A stretch of DNA of 64,000 bases from positions 372,001-436,000 of the forward strand of contig CP077641.1 of NCBI GenBank assembly GCA_019056435.1, in the 5' to 3' direction. This stretch comes from Stutzerimonas stutzeri. Lineage in GTDB: Bacteria; Pseudomonadota; Gammaproteobacteria; Pseudomonadales; Pseudomonadaceae. Each line of letters starts with the position of its first letter. The first letter of the stretch is position 1. Shown one piece after another: positions 56,469 through 64,000 of this stretch. A program made the position numbers and the translations under genes. Below the pieces are notes generated by a model that saw only the letters and a list, made by a program, of their open reading frames with translations, had not been told where the DNA came from and made no database searches.

Positions 56469-56744
56469 GTGGCCAACAGCCCTTCCGCCAAAAAACGCGC
56501 AATTCAGGCTGAGAAGCGTCGCAGCCACAACGCCAGCTTGCGCTCCATGGTCCGTACCTACATCAAGAATGTAGTCAAGGCCATTGATGCAAAAGATCTG
56601 GAAAAAGCTCGTACTGCTTACACCGCAGCCGTGCCTGTGATCGACCGCATGGCCGATAAAGGCATCATTCACAAGAACAAGGCCGCTCGTCACAAGAGCC
56701 GCCTGAACAGCCACATCAAGGCCCTCGGCACTGCCGCAGCCTAA
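56469..56744 (+). CDS. rpsT: 30S ribosomal protein S20
   Basis: A 91-residue primary 16S rRNA-binding protein. It starts at GTG 56469 ([20 protein letters not shown]), after GAGGAGTTCGAC. The N-terminal basic helix and C-terminal [19 protein letters not shown] are typical. A non-AUG start is a known S20 feature that limits its own translation in E. coli (UUG there). Confidence 0.97.
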   Translation: MANSPSAKKRAIQAEKRRSHNASLRSMVRTYIKNVVKAIDAKDLEKARTAYTAAVPVIDRMADKGIIHKNKAARHKSRLNSHIKALGTAAA

Positions 56745-56760
56745 GCTGTTCGTTCTTGAA

Positions 56761-56786
56761 AAAACCGGCCTAGTGCCGGTTTTTTG
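56761..56786 (+). terminator. Intrinsic terminator of rpsT
   Basis: AAAACCGGC-CTAGT-GCCGGTTTTTT just after the stop: a 9-bp or longer stem with a T-run. Confidence 0.9.
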
Positions 56787-56826
56787 TGTCTGGATTCAAG
56801 CCGCGGCCAACGGCAACGCCCACCCG

Positions 56827-57288
56827 CTAGCGCGAAGCGCCCCAAGGCAGAACGGGGATGGCCGTGACGGCATTCTGAGGGCTCCCCTCGATGACGCGGT
56901 CGCTGTAGACGAGATAGATCAGCGTATTGCGCGGCTCGTCGAAAAAGCGCACCACCTGCATGGTCTTGAATACCAGCGAGGTGCGCTCCTTAAACACCAC
57001 TTCCCCGTCTTCCAGCGCCTCGCTCATGCGAATTGGACCCACCTGACGACAAGCAATCGAAGCTTCAGCCCGATCCTCGGCCAGCCCCAGCCCACCTTTT
57101 ATACCGCCCGTCTTGGCTCGCGAGAGGTAGCAGGTCACCCCTTCGACCTTGGGATCATCGAACGCCTCCACTACGATCTTGTGGTTGGGTCCCAGCCACT
57201 TGAAGGCAGTGTCGACTTCGCCGATCTCCCGCGCCATGCCAGTCATGGGGCACAGCGCCAGCAACACCAGTGCTTTTGCCAAGCGCAT
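56827..57288 (-). CDS. CreA family protein
   Basis: A 153-residue secreted protein of the CreA family, with a signal sequence ([17 protein letters not shown]). Blocks are [24 protein letters not shown] and [22 protein letters not shown] (both in part), then [14 protein letters not shown]. No reaction is known. It lies directly downstream of proB, as in other pseudomonads, with 10 bases between. Confidence 0.85.
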   Translation of the reverse strand: MRLAKALVLLALCPMTGMAREIGEVDTAFKWLGPNHKIVVEAFDDPKVEGVTCYLSRAKTGGIKGGLGLAEDRAEASIACRQVGPIRMSEALEDGEVVFKERTSLVFKTMQVVRFFDEPRNTLIYLVYSDRVIEGSPQNAVTAIPVLPWGASR

Positions 57289-57298
57289 CGGATTCCCC

Positions 57299-58411
57299 TC
57301 AGACTAGGATCATGTTGTCGCGATGGATCAACTCAGGCTCATCCACATAGCCCAGCAACTTCTCGATCTCATCGGACGGCCGCCCGAGAATCCGCTGCGT
57401 CTCGGCCACGCTGTAGTTGGCCAGCCCGCGCGCGACCTCGCGGCCATCCGGGCCGACGCAAACCACCATCTCACCCCGACGAAATCCGCCCTGGACCGCC
57501 TTGACACCGACCGGTAACAGGCTTCGACCCTGACGCAAGGCCAGCACCGCGCCCTCGTCCAGCGTAACGGTACCTCGTGTTTGCAGGTGGCCGGCCAACC
57601 ATTGCTTGCGCGCGGCATGCCGGGTTCGCTCAGGTGCCAACAAGGTTCCCAGCCGCTCCCCTGCTGCAGACGCGCCAAGACCTGCTCGATTCGCCCCCGA
57701 CGATGACGGTGTAGGCACCCGAGCGAGCCGCCAGCCGCGCCGCGCGCAGCTTGGTCTGCATCCCGCCCCGACCGAGCGCGCCGCCCGTTCCACCCGCGAC
57801 AGCATCGAGCGCCGGATCATCGGCCCGCGCCTCGCTGATCAGATTCGCCTGCGGATTGCTGCGGGGATCGGCATCGAACATGCCGTCGCGATCCGTCAGG
57901 ATGACCAGTAGATCCGCTTCAACAAGATTGGCCACGAGCGCAGCCAGGGTGTCATTGTCACCGAAGCGGATCTCATCGGTGACGACGGTGTCGTTTTCAT
58001 TGATGACGGGAACGACCTGCAGGTCGATGAGGGTGCGCAGCGTGCTGCGAGCATTCAGGTATCGCTTCCGATCGGACAGATCATCGTGTGTGACCAGCAC
58101 CTGCGCCGTCTGCTGGTCACGCCGGGCAAGCTGCTCTCCCAGGCCCTGATCAGGCCCATCTGGCCAACCGCGGCCGCTGCCTGCAGCTCGTGCACCGCCT
58201 TGGGTCGCGCAGCCCAGCCGAGCCGACTCATGCCGGCCGCGACCGCACCGGACGAAACCAGCACCAGCTCGATTCCGGCGTCGCGCAACGCCACCATCTG
58301 ATCGACCCAGACCGCCATCGCATCCTGATCCAACCCTCGACCGTCCGCGGTCAGCAGTGCACTGCCGATCTTCACTACCCAGCGCCGAGCGCCGCTCACC
58401 TTGTCCCGCAT
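57299..58411 (-). CDS. proB: Glutamate 5-kinase ProB, with three frameshifts
   Basis: The first enzyme of proline synthesis. The kinase domain starts at [20 protein letters not shown], then [18 protein letters not shown]. Bases are missing at about 58132 (after AWES), about 57692 (after VIVGG) and 57657-57661 (after RLQQG). Between them the frames give [38 protein letters not shown] and [15 protein letters not shown]. The last frame is the C-terminal PUA domain ([20 protein letters not shown]). Bridged length is 371 residues, normal for ProB. Three one-base losses within about 480 bases point to locally poor sequence. Confidence 0.9.
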
Positions 58412-58502
58412 CGATCCCGCCCTTAATCCCGTAATAGGCCAAACCACTTCAGTGAGGGCTGTCGATCAGCCCACCGACCACTCGCCTACACCAGCATTGC
58501 GA

Positions 58503-59813
<1,311 letters not shown>

Positions 59814-59832
59814 CTATAGAGGATACAGAAAC

Positions 59833-59865
59833 AAAAAAGCCCCGTCGCATGACAGGGCTTTTTCC
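59833..59865 (-). terminator. Intrinsic terminator after rpmA
   Basis: On the minus strand AAAAAGCCCTGTC-ATGC-GACGGGGCTTTTTT: a stem with one mismatch and a T-run just after rpmA. Confidence 0.85.
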
Positions 59866-59878
59866 AGCAACGCCGCAG

Positions 59879-60136
59879 TTAGGCTGCGACGACGCTCACG
59901 TAGCGACGGCCAAAAGCGCCCTTCACTTCGAACTTGACCACGCCTTCGACCTTGGCGAAGAGGGTGTGATCCTTGCCCATGCCGACGCCATAACCGGCGT
60001 GGAACTGGGTGCCGCGCTGACGCACGATGATGTTGCCGGCCTTGATGACCTGGCCGCCATACATCTTCACGCCAAGTCGTTTGGCTTCTGAGTCGCGACC
60101 GTTGCGGGTAGAACCGCCAGCTTTTTTGTGTGCCAT
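59879..60136 (-). CDS. rpmA: 50S ribosomal protein L27
   Basis: An 85-residue protein beginning [20 protein letters not shown], the tail that reaches the peptidyl-transferase centre. [20 protein letters not shown] (in part) is typical. It is downstream of rplU by 34 bases on the same strand. Confidence 0.98.
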   Translation of the reverse strand: MAHKKAGGSTRNGRDSEAKRLGVKMYGGQVIKAGNIIVRQRGTQFHAGYGVGMGKDHTLFAKVEGVVKFEVKGAFGRRYVSVVAA

Positions 60137-60170
60137 GAGTTCAATACTCCTATAAGGGGATTCAGGCCGA

Positions 60171-60482
60171 TCAGCCCTGAATACCGGTGATTTTGACCTC
60201 AGTGAACCACTGACGGTGGCCCTGACGCTTCATGTGGTGCTTACGACGGCGGAACTTGATGATGCTGACCTTGTCGTGACGGCCTTGAGCGATCACTTCG
60301 GCAGTGACCTTGGCACCATCCACCACCGGAGCGCCGATTTTCACATCGTCGCCGTTGCCAACCAGCAGGACGCGGTCGAAAGTGACAGCTTCGCCAGTTG
60401 CAACTTCGAGTTTTTCAATCTTGAGGTATTCGCCTTCGGCAACCTTGTATTGCTTGCCGCCGGTTACGATAACTGCGTACAT
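60171..60482 (-). CDS. rplU: 50S ribosomal protein L21
   Basis: A 103-residue protein starting at 60482 ([20 protein letters not shown]); the frame to 60575 is not used. The basic C-terminus [19 protein letters not shown] binds rRNA. It is divergent from ispB across about 245 bases, as in E. coli and Pseudomonas. Confidence 0.98.
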   Translation of the reverse strand: MYAVIVTGGKQYKVAEGEYLKIEKLEVATGEAVTFDRVLLVGNGDDVKIGAPVVDGAKVTAEVIAQGRHDKVSIIKFRRRKHHMKRQGHRQWFTEVKITGIQG

Positions 60483-60728
60483 CGTGTATCTCCGTTGATC
60501 CTGCTCACCCAGCGCTTTAGTGAAATAGTTGGGGGCTGGCATGGCTGCTCGGGGCCGGAAAAGACGCCCTTGCAATTGCGTAAGGCAGGGAAATGCCCAG
60601 GGGGAAGTTCAGGGTCCGCGATTGTACGCATGCGCCAGCGGCTGCGCAATAGCCGCCGGGACTCGCCTTGACAGTGTCTGACCCGCCCCATAGCATGCCG
60701 CGCAATCTCCGTGGAGTACGCTTCCCCG

Positions 60729-61697
60729 ATGCAACCCCAGGCCTTTTACCAAGTCGTGGCTGATGATTTCGCTGCCGTTGACGGCATCATCCGCAATCAG
60801 CTGACGTCCCGCGTGCCGCTGGTGGAAAAGATCGGGGACTACATCACCTCGGCCGGCGGCAAGCGTCTGCGCCCCCTGCTGGTGCTTCTCAGCGGCAATG
60901 CGCTGGGCCTGAAGGGCGAACAGCTGCGCCTGCTCGCGGCGATCATCGAATTCCTCCACACCTCGACGCTGCTGCACGACGATGTCGTCGACATGTCCGG
61001 CATGCGTCGTGGTCGCTCGACGGCCAACGCCCTCTGGGGCAACGCGCCGAGCGTGCTGGTGGGCGACTTCCTGTATGCCCGGTCCTTCGAAATGATGGTC
61101 AGCCTCGGCTCCATGCCGGTCATGCGTATTATCTCCCAGGCCACTCGCGTCATTGCCGAGGGCGAGGTGCTGCAGCTTTCGAAGGTTCGCGATGCCAGCA
61201 CCACCGAAGCCATATATATGGATGTGATTCGCGGCAAAACGGCAATGCTGTTCGAAGCCTCGACACACAGCGCTGCCACCCTGGCCGGCGCCAGCGCGGA
61301 GCAATGCGAGGCGCTACGCACGTTTGGCGACCATCTGGGCGTGGCCTTCCAGTTGGTCGATGACCTGCTCGATTACCAGGGCGACGCCGAAACGCTTGGC
61401 AAGAACGTCGGCGATGACCTGGCCGAGGGCAAACCAACCCTTCCCTTGATCTACACCATGCGCGAAGGCACAGCGGACCAGGCCGCCCTCGTTCGGCGCG
61501 CCATTCAGAAAGGCGGCATCGAGGACCTCGAGCATATCCGCAAGGCTGTCGAAGATTGCGGCGCACTCGACTACACAGCACGCCTGGCCCGGGAATATGC
61601 CGAGCGTGCGATCGCCTGCCTCGAACTGATCCCGGCCAACCGCTACCGTGACGCCCTGGTCGAGCTGAGCCGGTTCGCCGTCGCCCGCACCTACTGA
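60729..61697 (+). CDS. ispB: Octaprenyl/polyprenyl diphosphate synthase
   Basis: A 322-residue trans-prenyltransferase making the ubiquinone side chain. The two Asp-rich motifs are LLHDDVVDMSGMRRG and QLVDDLLDYQGD. Start 60729 (MQPQAFYQVV) is preferred to 60711. In Pseudomonas the product is usually solanesyl (C45); chain length cannot be read by eye. The Fur-boxed small gene follows. Confidence 0.95.
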   Translation: MQPQAFYQVVADDFAAVDGIIRNQLTSRVPLVEKIGDYITSAGGKRLRPLLVLLSGNALGLKGEQLRLLAAIIEFLHTSTLLHDDVVDMSGMRRGRSTANALWGNAPSVLVGDFLYARSFEMMVSLGSMPVMRIISQATRVIAEGEVLQLSKVRDASTTEAIYMDVIRGKTAMLFEASTHSAATLAGASAEQCEALRTFGDHLGVAFQLVDDLLDYQGDAETLGKNVGDDLAEGKPTLPLIYTMREGTADQAALVRRAIQKGGIEDLEHIRKAVEDCGALDYTARLAREYAERAIACLELIPANRYRDALVELSRFAVARTY

Positions 61698-61766
61698 TCT
61701 CCATCTACCCGTCTGCCAGTACGACCACCATCGATCGGCGCTGCCGCTATTTGCGCTTGCATGTTT

Positions 61767-61793
61767 GCAAATAACAATTATTCTCATTAACGA
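61767..61793 (+). promoter_or_regulatory. Fur-like box before the small gene at 61812
   Basis: GCAAATAACAATTATTCTCA followed by TTAACGA is AT-rich and close to the Fur consensus. It shares CTCATTAACGAG with the box upstream of the sodA operon. It lies about 20 bases before the start codon. Confidence 0.65.
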
Positions 61794-61811
61794 GATCAAT
61801 TGGAGGCACCC

Positions 61812-62039
61812 ATGACTTATCTGATCGATGCCTGGCTAGACCGCCCACACCCCTACCTGCGCATACTCGACCGCCACACCGGTGCGGTCTGCGTATCGCT
61901 CGACGGCGACGCTCTCGAGGAACTACGCGAGCAAGGGGATCTGGATCTGCAGGAGCTGAGCACCAGCGAACCCTGCGTGCTCAAGGAACAGGTACGCAAC
62001 CTGTTCCTCTTTTCATACGCACGGGCGTTGCGCCCGTGA
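61812..62039 (+). CDS. Small iron-responsive protein of unknown function (PA4570-like)
   Basis: A 75-residue soluble protein starting at MTYLIDAWLDRPHPYLRILD with a strong TTGGAGGCACCC site. It has two acidic stretches (DGDALEELREQGDLDLQEL) and no cysteine motif. It lies directly after ispB, the place of P. aeruginosa PA4570, a gene strongly induced by iron starvation. The Fur-like box agrees. No domain or reaction is known. Confidence 0.75.
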   Translation: MTYLIDAWLDRPHPYLRILDRHTGAVCVSLDGDALEELREQGDLDLQELSTSEPCVLKEQVRNLFLFSYARALRP

Positions 62040-62048
62040 CCGCTGCCC

Positions 62049-62667
62049 TCAGAGGACGGCGAGCAGTTCGACGTCGAACACCAGCACACTGTGCGGCGGG
62101 ATGCTGCCCACGCCTTGCGCACCGTAGGCCAATTCGCTTGGCACATAGAGCCGCCATTTGCTGCCGACGCCCATGAGTTGGAGGGCTTCGGTCCACCCGG
62201 CGATCACACCGCCAACGGGGGAATTCCGCGGGCTGGCCACGCTGGTAGGAGCTGTCGAAGACGGTCCCGTCGATCAGGGTTCCGTGGTAATGCGTGCGGA
62301 CGTGGTCATGCACACCGGGCGTGGCGCCCTCGCCTGCGTTCAGCACTTCGTACTGCAGGCCGGATGCGAGTGTAGTCACACCTTCGCGCTTAGCGTTCTC
62401 GGCCAGGAAGGCCTTGCCTTCGCCAGCGGCTGCTTCGGCCTTCTTCTGTGCTTCGGCCTGCATACGCTCGCGGATGACCGCGAAGCTGGCGTTCAAGGCC
62501 TGGGCATCGACACGGCTTTCGGCGCCAGAGAATGCATCGCGAATGCCTTCGATCACGGCGTCCAGGCAGATGCCCGGGGGCGGGTTGTCACGCAGCTGCT
62601 CGCCGAGCTGGCGGCCGATACCGTAGCTGACCCGGGTTTCGTCGGTGGAAAGGTTGAGTTCGCTCAT
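62049..62667 (-). CDS. fklB: FKBP-type prolyl isomerase FklB-like, frameshifted near 62219
   Basis: The N-terminal dimerisation helices ([38 protein letters not shown]) are followed by the FKBP domain, [22 protein letters not shown]. At PAEFP the frame is lost by one extra C in the run at 62217-62221. The other frame continues [20 protein letters not shown] and ends [10 protein letters not shown]. Bridged length is 205 residues, normal for FklB. No signal peptide was seen, so a cytoplasmic site is likely. The frame upstream to 62874 is not coding. Confidence 0.85.
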
Positions 62668-62734
62668 GCCTGGGCTCCGCTGAAAAAGGTCGCACAGCCT
62701 AGCACAGCGAAGCAGGCTTCGAGCGGCAGGCAGC

Positions 62735-63040
62735 TCACCAGGCCGAACGCAGACTGATCGGCACTCGCAACGGCTCCCGGACGCCGGTTGCCAACCCGCA
62801 CATCTCGTCATAGGCCGAGCTGTGAACGAGGTACAGCGGCACCGCGGGCAACTCGCTGAGCAACTCACGAGCATGCTCGACGGAGCGCAGGTGAATCACG
62901 CTTCCCTGCTCGTCACGCAGCACCTGAGAGCGGCCCTGCGCCTGAACACTCAGCAGGTAGAACCCACCTTCCAGCGAAACCAGGTCGAGCGCCTGTATCC
63001 GCGAGGCGTGTGCCTCTTCCATTAATGCCTGCATGTTCAT
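62735..63040 (-). CDS. Conserved small protein of unknown function (PA4573-like)
   Basis: A 101-residue protein, MNMQALMEEAHASRIQALDL, with a beta-rich middle (LEGGFYLLSVQAQGRSQVL) and CGLATGVREPLRVPISLRSA. Start 63040 was chosen because GGAGTTGGTC precedes it; 63052 is possible. It is in the place of P. aeruginosa PA4573, between fklB and a UPF0114 gene. No function is known. A dyad TGTACA-N13-TGTACA lies just upstream. Confidence 0.7.
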   Translation of the reverse strand: MNMQALMEEAHASRIQALDLVSLEGGFYLLSVQAQGRSQVLRDEQGSVIHLRSVEHARELLSELPAVPLYLVHSSAYDEMCGLATGVREPLRVPISLRSAW

Positions 63041-63051
63041 GACCAACTCCA

Positions 63052-63076
63052 TGTACAGGGAAAACTGCCTTGTACA
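63052..63076 (-). promoter_or_regulatory. Candidate operator dyad upstream of the 63040 gene
   Basis: TGTACA at 63052-63057 and 63071-63076 are self-complementary, and the flanks AGGG/CCT add to a 25-base dyad. It is 12-36 bases before the start. The regulator is unknown. Confidence 0.35.
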
Positions 63077-63140
63077 ATATTTGATCGAGGCGGTACAACC
63101 CGCGCACCCGGTGGTCGGTTACCCACGCGGGCGACGAACA

Positions 63141-63629
63141 TCAGTGCTTGGTGAGCTTGTCCAGGTAGCCCATGGCGAACGCCGACAGCACGAAAGTCAG
63201 ATGGATGATGACGTACCACATCAGCTGCTCGCTCTCGAGCTGTTGGGCATCCATGAACATGCGTAGCAGATGGATCGAGGAGATGGCAACGATCGAAGCC
63301 GCGACCTTCATCTTCAACGAGCCGGAGTCCATCTTCCCCAACCAGTCGAGCTTTTCCTTGCCTTCGTCCACGTTCAGTTGCGACACGAAGTTCTCGTAGC
63401 CGGACAACATCACCATGACCAGCAAACCGCCGACCAGCGCCATGTCGATCAGCGACAACAGCTTCAGGATCAGATCGCCTTCACTCAGCGAGAGCACCGA
63501 CGGCAGGATGTGCCAGATTTCCTGAAAGAATTTGATCGCCAACGCCAGTAGCGCAAACGCCAGGCCGAAGTAGATTGGCGCCAGCAACCAGCGCGCCGCA
63601 TACATGCTGTTCTCGATGATACGTTCCAT
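63141..63629 (-). CDS. UPF0114 (YqhA-like) inner-membrane protein
   Basis: A 162-residue membrane protein with four hydrophobic helices ([77 protein letters not shown]). The [20 protein letters not shown]-terminus is diagnostic of UPF0114. Function unknown. It corresponds in position to P. aeruginosa PA4574. Confidence 0.85.
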   Translation of the reverse strand: MERIIENSMYAARWLLAPIYFGLAFALLALAIKFFQEIWHILPSVLSLSEGDLILKLLSLIDMALVGGLLVMVMLSGYENFVSQLNVDEGKEKLDWLGKMDSGSLKMKVAASIVAISSIHLLRMFMDAQQLESEQLMWYVIIHLTFVLSAFAMGYLDKLTKH

Positions 63630-63784
63630 CTGTTCTCACTGTGAGGGAAGACACTCGCGGGCGAGTATACGCAGCGCAACGCGCCGTTCAAGGCGCACCG
63701 CGGCGGTTGAAACACGTGTGGATAACCACTGCCGGAGCGCCCGTCCGATGTCAGTAAAGGGTAGCGACGGAGGCGTCCGACCCG

Positions 63785-64000
63785 TCAGGTACGCGACTCC
63801 CAACCGCCCAGGTAGCGCGACTGATTGGCGTTGACCTTGCGCAATTCGGCCTGCATGTGCAGCTGCCAGATCGAAGGCGAGTCCGACTGACTGTAGCCCT
63901 GCCCGTAAAGATTGCTGGCGATTGCCTGAAGCACCGACTCGGCCGCACGAGGCCCGTGAAATGGGCCCTGCGCCTTGATCGCGGTCGGTTGCCCGCCATC
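63785..64000 (-). CDS. C-terminal part of an unrecognised gene
   Basis: A frame open from the window edge ends at the TGA at 63785-63787. It encodes 71 residues without a start inside the window: DGGQPTAIKAQGPFHGPRAA, ASNLYGQGYSQSDSPSIWQL and SRYLGGWESRT. The composition and codon use look coding, in contrast to the overlapping 82-codon frame at 63751-63999. The beginning lies beyond the window, and no family was recognised. By gene order it could match the gene following PA4574. Confidence 0.6.
   Translation of the reverse strand, partial: DGGQPTAIKAQGPFHGPRAAESVLQAIASNLYGQGYSQSDSPSIWQLHMQAELRKVNANQSRYLGGWESRT

Noticed and set aside
63751-63999. 82-codon frame at the right edge
   Set aside because: Arg/Ser-rich shadow; the frame ending at 63785 has the better coding character.

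Overview
The window looks like a chromosomal segment of a Pseudomonadaceae bacterium, most like the Stutzerimonas (Pseudomonas) stutzeri group. DNA is GC-rich, and the right half keeps the gene order known from Pseudomonas aeruginosa: thiO, fimT-fimU-pilV-pilW-pilX-pilY1-pilE, ispH, fkpB, lspA, ileS, ribF, murJ, rpsT, a CreA-like gene, proB, obg, rpmA, rplU, ispB, then a small iron-responsive gene and fklB. No tRNA, rRNA, CRISPR array, prophage or intact insertion sequence was seen. Species assignment is inference.

Layout. 1-1.3 kb: 3' part of an EAL phosphodiesterase gene and a DJ-1/PfpI protein. 1.3-2.3 kb: a non-coding, hairpin-rich element bounded by ~56-bp inverted repeats. 2.3-13.4 kb: an amino-acid module with a PctA-like chemoreceptor, two NSS sodium symporters, a leucine-dehydrogenase-type enzyme, a fused indolepyruvate:ferredoxin oxidoreductase and a divergent Lrp/AsnC regulator. 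Four of these genes carry AACAACAA (Hfq/Crc 'CA' motif) next to the ribosome-binding site. 13.4-22.5 kb: DUF192, Nei, an RluA-type synthase, DUF899, a PoxB-like ThDP enzyme, then PepSY and CusF-like proteins with an OmpR/histidine kinase pair. 22.6-28.7 kb: a 32-aa membrane protein, a WYL regulator and sbcD-sbcC flanked by inverted REP-like palindromes. 28.8-36 kb: stress and small-molecule genes (sodA with its Fur-boxed partner, PhyH dioxygenase, cyanase, ankB-katB, codB-like permease, dihaem cytochrome c). 36-41 kb: thioesterase, zinc-ribbon protein, speA, a Sui1 homologue, thiO. 41-48.7 kb: minor-pilin operon. 48.7-64 kb: housekeeping genes.

How the genes work together. The 2.3-13.4 kb block reads as a sense-import-degrade unit for branched-chain or aromatic amino acids: chemotaxis, Na+-coupled uptake, oxidative deamination to 2-oxo acids, then oxidative decarboxylation to acyl-CoA, under an Lrp-type regulator and probably carbon catabolite repression. 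The pilus operon makes the priming minor pilins, the PilY1 tip protein and PilE.

An important caveat: 13 genes are interrupted by 17 single-base indels, often in C/G runs, including genes normally essential or required for prototrophy (ispH, lspA, proB). In each case restoring one base per site gives a full-length family member. This looks like residual sequencing/assembly error, not decay, so these genes are annotated across the break.
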